A stretch of DNA of 64,000 nt. It comes from Anseranas semipalmata. Taxonomy: Eukaryota; Chordata; Aves; Anseriformes; Anseranatidae. The stretch covers positions 62,001 to 126,000 of the forward strand of contig VXAA01005612.1 of the NCBI GenBank assembly GCA_013399115.1, given 5' to 3'. The notes beneath the pieces are model-generated. The model did not search any database. It was not told the origin of the DNA and saw nothing but the letters and a program-made list of their open reading frames with translations. A program made the translations under genes and the position numbers. Positions 48,240 through 62,431 of this stretch are shown here, piece by piece. Within the stretch, counting starts at the first letter, position 1; each line of letters opens with the position of its first letter.

Positions 48240-51200
48240 GTATGTACATGGAATTTGCCCGTTTTTATTTTATTGGATTTCTTATTATTTTTGAATGATT
48301 TGTATTCCAAGGAAATAACTACTCTTTAATGCCAAAATTAATGAGAGTGTGTGAGAAAAAAAGAATATCATGATGTTTATAATGTCCCCTAGACACAATT
48401 ATGAATAAATTATTTAATAAACATTATAAAGACTGAAATAGCCCTATGCTCCCATAGGGAAAAACTATTCAAAGTGCTGTAAAAATATTACCATCTTATT
48501 TAACAGAGTAACAGAGTAAGGCAATTATTATGAAGGGTCATCATACCCAACACTGCTGAGGGGGAAACAACATCACAGATGGAGAAGAACTTGGGTCCCT
48601 GGCTTTCAGTCTGGCACTTAGCACAACAGGTCATGCTTCTTGGACAGCTACTCATTTAAGAAGTCACAGGGAGTTCAGCTATGTTGAGAACCTGTTTTTC
48701 TTCATCTGATTTGTACTGATAAATGTTCTGCATGTTAATCACTAGGAGGTTATGATTTACCATGCCTGGTAAAAAAAAAAAAATTAGATTCGTGATTTTT
48801 TGAAACCATCTTGGCAGGAACATGTACTTTGCAAAATTTTAGTTCTTCCTTCATAAAACAGAAAATAAAAATAGTTTGATAGAGAAGTAATGGAAAAGAA
48901 GGGTCAGCTGTGAGTGGTTTGTGACAGCTTGCTGGAAAGAAGTCATATCTTGGCGCACAGAAAATGACCGATGTCTGGGTAACATCCAGTTTCAGTGTTT
49001 GCAGTTGCTTGCCTTTCCCATGAGTTGTGTTGCTGAAGGGCAGTGTCTTTCTTAGCCTTACTTGTGCTTTTGCTTAACCTTCAGCTCCAGTGAATGCAAT
49101 TCATCTTTTAATGCTGTGTTTTAAGCCATAATCTGAAGGTGTTCCATCTTTGCTGGAAGTGTTTATTATTATTTGGAAAAAAAAGAATTCTACCCCTTCT
49201 ATTACTGAATATATGGTGGGAAATAGACTACTGGTGAGAGTCTTTTTAGAAATCTAACAAATACAAGGCATATAAAATGTATTTGTTTAGAAGGAAAATA
49301 TTCACATATTTTGTTTGTTAGAACTATTCTTTGCATTGCTGAATGACTTTTTACTTGTATTTTATGAAATGTACTTTTTATGAAAACTGAGTTTTCTAAT
49401 TACAGAAAATGACAATATTGTATGGCTTTACTTATAAAAAGAATTTTCAACCTTGAATTTGAATACTAGCAGATATATCAATGTCTGCTGTACATTTAAA
49501 GGGATAATTCCAAGGAACAAGTTCTCTGCTGGAATCAACGGGTTCTGCTTCATTAACTTCATTCATTTACAGTACAAGAGCACTTTCACCTACCTTTCTA
49601 ATTGTTAGCATAAAGCCTTTTGGTTATTTTTTTATCATTTGATAAATCACAACAACATTGCAATTGGCAAGCTGTAGATTCATTCTGTAATGGAAAATAT
49701 CCCTCCAGTGAAATAGCAAGCTATGAACAGCGTTTTTCTTTTCTTTAATAGGTGACTTTAGGGAAGCTGCTTATTTTGCATCCATTAATATGCAGTCATA
49801 TGACAGTACCAAAAGTACTTGTATAGTACAGTCAGTATTTTACAAGTGTGTTATGAATGATGATAATTCCAAACAGGAGAGCAGTATTTTGTCTATCAGC
49901 ACAACACTTTCATCAGTCTTTGCCTTTTGAACACATTTAGAAATCTGTAAAATGTTATCCTAAATCCCAAATTAGGGATACCAGAATCAATGGTATTTAC
50001 TCAAGAAAATGAGGTGCTTTGACTTAGGTTAAACCCATGAAGTGCTACAGAAATGTTGAGCTAGCCAGCAGATAGAGCAGAAGAAGAAGCTTTAGAAAAA
50101 GGCCTCACCAAGCAAAAAATTAATGCTTTTTGGATCTGTTCTTTTGTCACTACATAGCCATCATTGGAAAATGGTATGAACTTGAAGGCTCTGGTTACTT
50201 TCTGAATGGCCTTATGGAGAGAAGTTTCAGGAAAGACTTGATGTCATGGTTATTCCTAATCCACCTTTGACATATTGAAGGGTGAGAATGAGACCTCTTA
50301 GGAAATATTTTATTTTATTAGCTTTCTTTTTCTCAGGGATTCATTTGTTTTGGAAAAAATATCAATAGGTCTGAGATGAAGAATTTATAAAATAAATGGG
50401 AAAACGACTAATTTAGTTTGAACTCTGACTTGAGTATGAGCTTGGGTTAAAATTATCAACTCTCTTTCCCTTCCACGAATTCTGAACAGGTAGAGACAGT
50501 ATAGGCCTGAAATTTTTAGACTATTGCAAAGATTTCAGATTAAAATCATTTTAATGAGAACCGCAGGGATAATTTCAGAGTACAGACAAAGCCGTCACAT
50601 TCATTAGGAACAGTGCAAGAACTGAGAACAGAGGGTGAGTGGGGAGTTCTTTTAAAGTGGTGAGTTCTTTCAAAGTTCGTTAAATTCTCAAATAAGATTT
50701 TCTTGTCCTTTTCTCTGCAAAACAGTGATTTCAAAGGTACTGCTTTACAAATACATTACTACCTTTATTTAGTTTCATCTGCAAATATCTTTCATTCTTC
50801 CGTATATTTTTATTTTTTTTCCTCTGCCTTGGAGTTTGGCTAAGTGAACAGTAGCTTTTGCCACGGGTTTCTACTGATTCCCATGCTAGTTCTTGATTTT
50901 AGTTGATGCATGGTAGTAATCAGCTTATCTTATCTTCTCTTTCACAATCCTGCCAACTTTAACCGATGGCCTGCAATTCCCAGTGTAGCCTCAGGCTTGG
51001 CTCCCAGAGCGTTCAGTCCACTTCTACAGTTGGTTTGTTGTCAAGTTTGCATTGATATAAACTTTGCTCACCCTGTGAAGCAGATGATTGGGAATAGATT
51101 TGGGGAATACATAATTAGAAATACTTCAACATTGAAGAAAAGATCTAACATGTTAGCTGTCACTTTTGGATACAGCCTGAATCTTTATGGAAGTAATAGT

Positions 51201-53080
51201 TATGCTTAATATGTTTTGTTAATGGTTATGTAGCTGTCAAATAAATTCCATTATTTCTTATTACATCATTAGAGACCATTAAAAGGATATTAGCATGCTG
51301 ATGTAATTATGCAAGCAGACGTAAAATGACTATAGTTATGATTTTAAAATCTAATTATGGGTGTCCAATGCCTCTGGTGATTGATTGTTGGACTGGTATC
51401 ATGGATTGAAGTCAGATGGGTGGTAGCACTAGGAGAGTTTGTATTTATTTAAAAAAATAATTTTACCACTGCAATCTGCAGCATTGACCTTCTTCATGTA
51501 ATTACAGTACTTCACACATTATAGAATAAACTTACAAACACAAGAGGTTATCAACAAACATCCAAATATAATAAAACTACTAAAATCTGTTAGCTCAGCT
51601 GTGAAGGTAGTAGAAAGGACACTCAGTATCTATAACCAAAGACACATACATGACTTTGGGTTCTCACAGGAATACAAATTATTTTTGTGCTCTTATTTAA
51701 AGTTCTTATACTTGGGATATTTACTGAGAACATTGCTAACAGGACAGGTTCAGCTCTAAATTTAGCTGAATACCTTTACATAGAAAGAAAGCACATTATT
51801 ATGATGTCATAGTATTTCAGACTGTATATCCTACCGTTCTCAGCCTCCAGTTAAGAGTGAAATTTTCTGCTGAATATTATATCCTTTGATGGATACTGCA
51901 GTAACACTGCTTTTCTTTTTTTCCTTCTTATTTCTCTCTTTAGCCTTATATGATTTTCCCTATTGCCATTGCAGATCTCTTGCTCTATGTGTCTCTTTTT
52001 TCCAGTTTTGTTCTACTACTTTGGCTTCCTCCACCTGTGCATCCTAATGGACAGTGCTCAAAGAACTGTCCTCCCAGGAGATGTGATAACTTGACAAAAA
52101 AGTGTGCCATAATTTTTCAATGGAAAACCTGTAGTAGAACACCCTGTATTCATTCCATAAAAAAACATTAATGTTTATCTGCTACTGTTGTTTTGGAGTG
52201 TAACAGTAATTGTCTACATAAGCATATAATTTATATATGTAATTTTAGGGATGAACAGGATACTTATGCTAAATTTCAAGTGCTAATGTAAATAGATTTT
52301 GCAAGCTGATTCTAATTATCTAGTATGAACTGGATTGCAAAGCCATAAAATTTAACCAATACACTCCTTATCATGTACAGTTGGTTGCATGTGTATCGTA
52401 TATCCAAGGCTATGTTAAAAAAACACATCACTGAGCTTTCAGAGTCTAAAGCTCAAACTAAGAGGCCTCAGGTTGCTTGTTCAGCTTTCACCTGATTGTT
52501 CTCCCCATCCACACTGAGACTAGAGAAGAACTCAGTGTTGTAGTTGAATAGTGCATTATATGAAAAATGAAAATTCAGGTTAACTGAAGCTATGTATGGA
52601 AACTGTATGGAGGCTTCAGCTGGCAAATACCTTTCAAAATTTCTAGCAGCCACAGCAGTGTGATTTGACATTTTGAAAGTAAAATGCTATAATTTTTCAA
52701 TTCAAAGTAATGACTCATTTCAAAATTTAATTATGTTTGGCTTATAAGGCAAACGCTTTTATTTTGGTGATAAAAATAAACAAAAAAATTGGTTTTGGAC
52801 TGAACTCAAGCCATTGTTTTCCTTTTTTTTTTGTTTGTTAGCTGAGAAAAATATCAGTCTTTCAATAATGACTAATTATGATACAGTCTTGAAATATTTG
52901 ATAATATCTATATGTTTTTTTACAGACCTCTGTCTTACTCCATATGCAGGAAATAAAATGCTGTTAATGAGCAGCTCTTCAATGTTCCATTTTATCCTCA
53001 TTGTTCAGTGCGTGGCTTCAGGCTTTATTTACTGCACATTATTCAAATCCTGCACTGAGGTCAGAAAACCCATTTCCTCT

Positions 53081-53129
53081 TGTTGTTTTTGGTTTTGTTT
53101 TGTTTTGTTTTGTTTGTTTGTTTTGTTTT
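53081..53129. repeat. (TTTTG)n repeat
   Basis: TTTTG and TTTG units in the last visible intron. Confidence 0.93.
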
Positions 53130-53435
53130 CAAATGGTGCTCTTCACTAGGCTATCAAAATGTTTGACAAACATAAATTGATATACTTAGCTCACATGACA
53201 TATGGGGTATTATAAGGACCATACAGAGCTGGAGTTTATGCATGAATAGATTAATGTCAAAGTATCCACTAATTTGAGGTGTCCAGTCTGATGTCTTTGA
53301 GTACAGCTTATACAGCCTCTTCTGTGAAGAACTTCACAGATTGAGACACAGATCCTGTTGGCTTCCGTTACCATTCTGAGTGCTCAGCAGTCCCAGAAGT
53401 CAGCTGTCAGTTTAGACAATGCTACCTGCTTCCAT

Positions 53436-53456
53436 AAAAAAAAAAAAAAAAAAAAA
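53436..53456. repeat. A21 homopolymer
   Basis: Uninterrupted A run; no retrocopy sequence or target-site duplication seen beside it. Confidence 0.93.
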
Positions 53457-56400
53457 GCCTGAAATGTCTTGACTTCAAATGAACTGAGTCTGAAACTGAT
53501 TCTGAGGCAGAACTGGATGGTACCAGCAGAATTCAAGATAATGATAGAACCTTGACGTCCTTATAGTTCCATATCTGGTTTGCAAAATGCTACCTGAGGT
53601 CTGCCAGAAATGAAGTTGAAGCCCCTAAAAATAGTTATCTTCTCTAGCACTTGACCACTATTCATCAGGGATCCCATTGAAAAAACAGTTTGAAAAGATA
53701 AGCTGCATCTGTAGATAAAAAGTAAGACCAGATTGATTTTTCTTGTTATGCTGTGGCATGTCCTTAGCATCAACTGTGTTTTTTAAGTAGTTTTATGTAA
53801 ACGGTGATATAAAAAAACTTGAATTTGGATGGCTCATCATGAGGACAGCTATGGGCACATTCTTGCCATAGTTAAAATCTCTGTTTTCAACTAGTGAGGT
53901 AAGAGGCACTTTCCACCTCCTTTTCAGAGAAAAGGTCTCACGTGAACAAACAATATTTATCATTATCCTTGTTCTTACAAAGGGCTGAAACGGTTGGGCT
54001 GGAATAATACAATCTGAAAAGCCAGCCAACCATCCCAGTAAAAAGAACTTGGACTGAGGAAGATGTTTGAAAATCAAACCAAGTGGTGAAAGTACGGAAT
54101 AGCTTTAAACGTGTTCAAATCAGAAGTGTTGGGCAGGCACATTGATGAGTGGAGCTCCCAGCCTCACCTGTTATGAACATGTGCATTGGCTGTAGTGTCC
54201 TAATCGTGCTATATAGGTTTTGTTCATTGTTTGTCATGTTTGTCATATTTTTCTAACACCTGAAAAACTCAATCAGCCAGTTAATCATATTCAGTCATCC
54301 AGAACCTAAACACTGGAACAGTACTTGGTATTTTCACTTCATCATGCTGATGGATTATGACATTTGGTATATGTACACTCTAAACGTGAACATCTCAGGA
54401 AATTGTTGGTAGCTTGAAAGGCAGGATAGTGTGATGGAGGCTTATTTAACCCAGTGAACTGTAGTGGGACAGGTAGCACAGTGTCTTGTTAGGCTTTGTA
54501 TCTTAACATGCAAACTTCCCTCTACTGTACAAACTCTCCATGATTCCTTTTGCCACGATTCAGTATGATTAATTTTTTTCTTTATGTTGGACACCTATGG
54601 GTGAATCTTCTTGCAAAGTTTTTTCTAGATTGGCAGATTCTGCCATCTATGCTGTTTAGATTTACCACTGAGAGGAATGTTCAAATACTGTGCTTATAAA
54701 AAAAACATACGGTCCATACTGTTCTCCTTGTGGTGTTGTACTATAAACTAGCAATAGGTTGAATTTTTATTTCCATTCCATTTATTGTCCAGAAATTAAG
54801 CAACATGTTTATTTCAGTTTGAACTGTGCTGTGCTTAGTCTTAATAAAAAAATACACTTTTCAAAAAAGTTGAAAAATATTTGTCATCTATTCTTTGATT
54901 TTAAATACCAAACCAACAGACTAAGGCTATTTGGCATAATCTTGTTTAAAATGTTATAAAAGCATAACTCAGAAATAATGGTACCACTTTTATTCAAACT
55001 TGACTTCTTCTACAGATTTAATGAGTCTGGAAAACAAATTGTCTGAAAAATGTACTGCTGTAACTCATTGCATGCAGGCTTTTATAAGAAATTACATTGT
55101 GTTTTCTGGTACATATTGTCTTATTTGACAACTAATTTATAATATAAAGATGCATCAATTTTTAAAGAAATGAGGATAAGGAAACAAAAATAAGGTGGAA
55201 GTTTCAACTCTGCATTCCTTTACTTAAAAATGAGTGATTTCTCAGCCTTAGCATTACATTAGTCTTGTGGGTTTTTCCCCTGAGGTATAATATATTTTCT
55301 GTGCTTTTCTTTAATAAATGTGCATATAACCAAGATCATTTTGCCTTCTCTACTGTAACTTTCCTGCTAGAAAAATATAAAAATATATTAAAATAACAAG
55401 AAAGATTTTGGCCTGCAGCGTTTTATGAATTCTAGGTGACAAAATAGAAAGACCATAAAAATCTACGGAGACTCTTATAAATAAAAATGTACTAAGTTTG
55501 GGTTTCCATTACAACATTTAATCTCATTAAATCAGAGGATTTGCACCTTTGTAATCAAAAGGAGAATGAAATCCCATGTTATAGATACATATCCATGTAC
55601 TCATAGGTCCCTACTCAAGAGAATTTTTTTTACAGGTAGATGAGCTTCTAAAGTTTATCTATCTATTTTTAACCTCGTACTTCTTTCTCTACTTTGTCTC
55701 TATATTAGTTTCTCTACATCATATTCATTTTTTAATAAAATTAAAAGTCCATAATGTTATACGGTAGGGAGGATGTACTCCTTTGTCTGAAGCAAGGCAC
55801 TGAACATGTGCCATTGCATTGAATTTATATAACAATTCACGTATTATTAACAGGTAATTATTTCCATTCTACAGATGGGTAAATTGGAACTCAAGACAGT
55901 TTTCTTGATATTCTCTAAAATGGTACAGAACTTGCTGACAGATATGAGAATAGAAACATAGAACTGTGATTCTCACTCTTGAACTAAAACTTGCTCTACA
56001 AATAGCAGAACTAATATTAGAAATGGAAAAAGATTATCATGTAGGGAAATTGATTATATATATTTTTAGGAAAAGATTGTTTTAAAGATTTGTTTAAAAG
56101 AATAATCCATTATAAGAAATATACAAAATGAATCTTATCTCTGTGTCTTTCTTGATCCTCTCTCCCTTGGCTACCTGATCTCCTACGTACACACAAACAC
56201 ACTTCTCTCTCTCTCTGTCACCTGGAAGGATGGATGGATGGAGGAGATGAGTATTACAGACTTGCTGGCCATGCTGAACAGATAAACCATTCTTCTTCAC
56301 ATTTTCTTTTTAACACCTAGTCAGTAAATATTTCATGTCCAGACCCATGAGCTGCATCACGACCTACCTGGGAAGAGTTTGTATTCCTAAGGAACCATAA

Positions 56401-57602
56401 ACACAGTGAGAACAAATGTACTTCTGCAGGTGTGACTGAAAGATCCTGATAAATTCCCCTTGCAGTGCCTCCATTGCAAAGGAAGCAGGTTGATGCCAAA
56501 TGTCTCTCCCTCACAGCTGGCAGTGGAATCCCAAGACTAAATCTTCTAGGTGGTCTCCTCAGAACTAAAGGAGAAGCCAACAGGTTCTTGAGAGGGCAAG
56601 CAGGAGGGCTCTGGTTGTAGCACTCTAGCTCAAAGTTTTGAAGCTTTTCGAATTGAGGCTGTAGCAAAGTTTGTTTTCTTTGGTCTTTAGTTGTGCTGTC
56701 TAATCCTCATCAAAGAAATGTGTGTCCTATCTAGTTCCTATCAAAGCTATGAGCATGCTGAACCTTTACCTCTGCAGAAGGCCAAACATGAGTCATGCTC
56801 TTCATTAACCATTAAAAGTCACTTGTGCAAACTGAGGATAAGGTGATTACCAGCACAGCAGACAGATTTTACGTGTGAGTTTGACAGACACCATTAACAC
56901 AGGTGCGCTGAAGGAGGCCTGATGGCAGCAAAATACATTGAAGGCTTATTGGCTAAAAACTTAAGACTGTTGTTTGCATACTTACCAGACTACTAAATGG
57001 TATAAAGAAGAATGGAAATATAAATAGAATACAATTAACTTTTTAAAAAATGGCATACCTTTATTATTATTTAGGTTAATCAAGGGGGAGTAAAAAAAAT
57101 CACTGTATTATTAGCAGTATTTTGAGACCATTTTCCCACTCTCTGAGGGTCCAAACAGTCTTTTGCTGTAAAAAATTATAGCACTTGTATGTTTTGTTCT
57201 TTTAAATACTGTAATTAAGAACCTTATTTGCATGGCAGGCAAAGCTGGCAACTTTCATGTACTCAGCGTGGTGAAAGTGTCAAATTTCATGGCTTGTGAC
57301 AGATTAATAGAAAAATTATTTTAAAACTGCAAATTATTCATAGATCTTGAGTAATCATTGGAGGTTGCATTTTGTGAAGAATAAAAATAGGAAAAACTGA
57401 GTATAGCATCAATCTCTAAATTGAGCGTTGTCCATTTTTTAAATGACTGAAATTTTAAGCTTAGCAAAAAATCTTAACCTTAGATGAATTGACTTGTAAA
57501 ATCTTTAAAATACTCCTGCATCATCTTTTGCTTTGTAAATGAGCATCAGTGTATTTAGAAAAAAGTTGATTTGAAAAAAAATTGAAGTCAGGCAAAAACA
57601 CC

Positions 57603-57680
57603 AAGAAGCCTGCATGGATGAACAATGAACTCCTGGACAAACTCAAACAGGAAGCCTACAGAGGGTGGAAGCAAGGACAG
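57603..57680 (+). mobile_element. CR1 LINE ORF2 scrap, cut by an LTR
   Basis: 26 codons translate to a KKPAWMNNELLDKL...AYRGWKQGQ segment, typical of the CR1 ORF2 region between endonuclease and reverse transcriptase. The similarity stops exactly where the LTR begins (TGTTGTG at 57681). I could not find the continuing CR1 sequence on the far side of the LTR. Confidence 0.75.
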
Positions 57681-58224
57681 TGTTGTGTTTTAACCCCAAC
57701 AGGCAGCTGAGCACCACAAATCCGCTTGCTCACTCTCCCCAGGTGGGATGGGGGAGAGAATTGGAATGGTAAAAGTATGAGAACTCATGGGTTGAGATAA
57801 AGACAGTTTACTAAGTAAAGCAAAAGCCAAGCATGTAAGCAAAGCAAAGCAAGAAATTCGTTTGCTACTTCCCATTAGCAGGCAGGTGTTCAGCTGCTTC
57901 CAGGAAAGCAGGGCTCGTCACGCGTAGTGGTTTCTTGGGAAGACAAATGCCACCACTCTGAATGTCCCCCCCTTTCTCCTTCCTTCCCCCAGCTTTAATT
58001 GCTGAGCATGACGCCATATGGTATGGGACATCCCTCTGGCCAGTTTGGGTCAGCTGTCCTGGCTGTGTCCCCTCCCAGCTCCTGGTGCACCCCCAGCCTC
58101 CTCGCTGGCAGGGCAGCACGAGAAGCTGAGAAGTCCTTGGCTCTGTGTAAGCACTGCTCTGCAACAACTAAAAACATCGGTGAGTTATCACCATTATTTT
58201 CATCAAAAGTCCAAACCAGCATCA
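57681..58224 (-). mobile_element. Second copy of the same LTR family, right end missing
   Basis: Aligns by eye over its whole length to the solo LTR at 24146-24744, in the same orientation, sharing blocks such as GAACTCATGGGTTGAGATAA and GTCCTGGCTGTGTCCCCTCC. Similarity stops near AGCATCA (58218-58224), so roughly the last 50-60 bp, including the CA end, are gone and no target-site duplication can be seen. Its CRE is mutated (TGACGCCA near 58009-58016). Open frames at 57865-58167, 57995-58243, 57999-58253 and 58018-58317 are translations of the LTR. Confidence 0.9.
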
Positions 58225-61200
58225 GAATCAGTGAGATCAGCACAGCAGAGTGACTTTATGGAGCATCATTTCAGGGAGAAAAAGTGGGCAGTACAAGGTG
58301 TCCAAATAATTATCTGATTTAGGATAGCTGTATATGTAGCTTACAGAGGTAATTCTGAGCTGCAACCATCAAATCCAGCCCTAAGTTTTGTTTCCATGTA
58401 GTTACATTTGTAAGATATGATTGCTCAGAAACTGTCCATCTATCTAATCTTTCTAATCTATCTGCAGAATACACCATACCCAGCTGCATGGTGTATACTA
58501 TTCTACTGAAAGGTAAATGATAATAGAGGATCATCCACTAACTGGTGAATTGGTAAGCACAGCAATTAGTGTCTTTCCCGTAGCAGGGCTTTTGCTTTTT
58601 CATCTTTAGTACTTGGCCATTGTCAGGTGTTGTTGGTGTTGATGTTAGTACAATATATCTTTAAGTTTCTCTCTCCATGCTAGCTGTAAGTTGAACACAG
58701 GAACACATTTCTGCAGACAATGTTGCAAATGAATACTTAGCGTTTGTAAAAGCTATAAATCTGAATAGTTAAGATAATGCATTTTGGGCAGTAATGCAGC
58801 ATGTTGTGGAACACTCTGTGTCATTCTGCAGTTTAAGAAGCACGTTCAGAGTTTCCAGAGAAGGGATCCAAGAACTGGCAAGACTCAAGCAACTCAATTT
58901 GCTAAAATAGAAAAAAGATTTTTTAGTTGATCATTGGCTGTAACACATGTGCATAGTACATATATGTAAGCAGGAATGTGAGAATAGATATGGCTATACA
59001 TTGACTTTTGATCAGTTCAGAGAGAAAAATTAAGCAAAAAAGATGAGCTTTTTTAGTACTAAGTCCATGTGATGATCGATATACCCTAGTCAATGGTTCA
59101 GGGAAGTTATTTTGTAGAATGTCATACCAGAGCACGATACACTTCACAGGTTTCTGGAATGTTTGAGTTGTAGTCAGCACCTGCTTATTTAATGTAAATA
59201 GAATGTCAAGCAATGATCCACAAAATAAATTTTGGTCAAAAGTTCTTGCCAAAAATATTGGTGAGACCTGAATCAAGTGACTGATGGGTTTATAGCTAGT
59301 TTGAATAACAGAAGGAGCCCAAAATGGCACGAGTACAGTTCTTAATCCCTCTATGTATTATATAAGGATAACCAGCTGCACTGCTCTGCCTTTGCCTTGC
59401 TCTGTAAATCATGTTATCCAAACGTACTGTATTACGAAAATACATCTGTTAATCAAGTACTTTTTCCTGTCAATTTGATTTGACATAAATATGTTTATAG
59501 CCAATACGTGTAATATATAACCCATTTACACAAGTGTGAACATTTTAATTTTTCCAAAATTGGGAAGGTGAAAAGGAGGTTTTGGTGCAATATAAACAAT
59601 GGACATAAACTTCAAATTCCTAAACACAGTAAGCATAGAAATGTGTACACATTGCAAGTCATTAGTTCAAGCCCACCAAACATTTCCTGAGACAATTACC
59701 TTCGCTGCTATAAAATTTACTTTGCACAATCCTCTGGAGCATTACTAATTGCTTTTCTTAACCCCCAGAGATTAAAGGATTTTGAAATGAACATATAGAC
59801 AAGTGGCGACTCTAATTTCAAATCTAAGCTTTATTAAGTCAAGCTCTGTTTTACGAAATAGGGTCATTAAGAGAATGTTTAATGTTGGCAATATCCAATC
59901 CTGATCCCCTTATCTTCCTCCAATCTTGAGAAATTGCACTCTGCCTGTATTTTTAAAAAATCTGGTGCAATCTCAACTCATTTCCATCTGGCATCAGCTC
60001 TATGTCTCATCTTCAAGAATACACATAACCATGTTGGCACTTGTTTCTCAAATCCTTTTCCACTAGGGGGTATGATAGACTGTGACTGTATTTCACAGTA
60101 AACCTTCTGTATGATATTGTAGTACTAAAGTACACACACATGAGGGAGAAGAACAGGCATGCAAAGCTTGGTACATAATTTATGGAGATTTAAACCATGT
60201 CATTCATAAATATAATTATAACCAAAGGCTTGAAAGTAATACGGACCTTGCCATATTGATCATGCTCCAGCTCTGTTTATTCAGATCATTCATTTGTTGA
60301 CAGACAAAATAGAATAAGAATGTTGTTAGTCTGTAAAACAATTAAATAAAAGAAGTACTTCTATTTTACACAAAGAATATTGTTTATTTCTGTGCATGTT
60401 GTGCACCCTCCCACCTTCAGATGGGAAATATAAACCCAAGGGGAGGGAATATTATTAAATCAGCAATCAACCTTCAAGTCATTTTGGTATAAACACTGTA
60501 ATTATTTCATCTCTAGTAAACAGAATATAAGACAACAGCACATAAGGGTGACAATTTGCAATATGCTTTGAATGTCTTTGTTTAAAAAAAAAACTATTAT
60601 GGCTGAAGGCGACATTATTGAAATTAAAAAAAAAAAAAAGCAGAAGTTGTGACAGCCAACAGAGGGGGTAATTAGTCAGTAAATTTCAAGTAATAAATTT
60701 AGCAGGTCATTGCAACAGACATTACATTTTGCATGCGGAGAAGTCACTGTTTATTAGCCTTGACACCAGAGTTGCTTACCTTTATTCAAAAATACATCAT
60801 AGATAGTATTCTGAAAAAATGGTAGGTGTGATTATAATAGTATGGTCCAGATGCCTTCTAAAACTCACAATCTTCTCTTATCTGGGTGGGTTTCAGTTTA
60901 TTTATGTGAAAAGAGTCAACTACACATTTACATGGGTGTAATTGTAGTAGCATACACCTTATTGGGGAAAAGGATGTTAAACAAAAAATCTTATATAAAA
61001 TATTGCCTTTCTAGATTAAAGGTGCTACTACCTAATACTTTTAATCTCTTGGTTAGAGAAGCAGAAACACTGCATTGCGTGTGTTAGATTTAGTTTACAT
61101 TTCAGGTGTGTTTTACGTTTGTCGTTGCTTTCCTCAGCGCGGCTGGCTGAGCACTGGCGTGATGTTGCCTGCCACCAAACAGGGACACACCAGCCCTGAT

Positions 61201-62431
61201 TTGTGGCAGTGGTTTGTCTGCAATTCATCCGGTCATAAACACTAGTGTGCACTTCAGTGAGCCTTGGTATTTAGAGTGATGTAAAGACAATTGCCATTAA
61301 TATTATCTAGGCTGCAGAGGGTTTGACAGCTGCATGAGAAAGCAGTCTCACCTATCTAATGTAAAGTTCCTGGTTAGGAAGTGCCAGGGGTGTGTTTTAT
61401 ACATCTTTGAACCCTCTCTTAGCGTGGTCACCATCTTGTTAAAGAGTCTTTTTGAAAAATATTTTGCAGTCAAATAATTACTGGTTTTGTTTAAATTTCT
61501 CGCCCAACACATAATGAACAATGAGGATTCCCCAAAGGGCATCTATTGTTATTGAAATGTTTATTTATTGAGTGCTTTTGCCAGAAGCCCCCCATGAGAA
61601 AAATCTCATTTTATGAGCTCCTCAAGCAGTCAGTTCCCAAAACATCTAGCAGAAATGCAATTTTGGCCAAACAATCTCAAGGTCTTTTGTTTGCTTTTAA
61701 ATAATCAACAGAATGTGCAATCAATGTGCAAAACGTTGTGACAGGAGCTGCTTTATTTTCTATATTTTGCAAACGTTCTTAGTGAAGTTGGGTTTATGTT
61801 GTGCTCAAGTAATTCCTTATATTCAAACATTCAATGATTATAGTGGAGAAGAACAGTATCCCACTCAGCAATATAAGAATGGACATTTGGAATGATTCTT
61901 ACATTTCTTCTTTCCTGCAAAAACAATGGGTATTAACCAATATTATCCCTGTCCCATAAGGAATTTTTTTCCTCTCTTTCCCTGCATTCTCTCATCAGCT
62001 GTGAGGAGCATTGCCAGTGCCTGTGGCAGTGCATACATGGGCATGGTTTGTCTGCACTGGTCCTGGTGTGCTCCTGGCTTACCCGGGTGGAGTCAATGGA
62101 GAATAGTGATGGTCCCTGCTGGGCTGCGGTGTCAGGGCTTTCTTGTCCAAAATTCCCACTGGGGTTGGATATCTGAAAAGATCCAGTTTTAATCTGTATG
62201 ATTTTAACGGTGCTGCTAAGTGCATAGCTGCAGTGAGCTGCAGTGCACAACTGAGGAATGAGTGAGCTCTGGGCCAGAGACAGAAGCAAAAAACTTAGGC
62301 AAGGGGAGGAGGGGAGGAAACTTTTTGTGTCTTTGCTGATAAAGCCAAAGTGTAACTACACTGTGCTTGAAAGCTGGCATCAATTCCAGGCTCTTGACTG
62401 TAATGGAATATGTGGTGTAGATTTCACAGGT

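Noticed and set aside
58923..59330. 135-codon minus-strand open frame
   Set aside because: Long for chance in AT-rich DNA, but no recognisable domain, no Met-proximal context and no repeat-family match that I can see; kept only as a search candidate.
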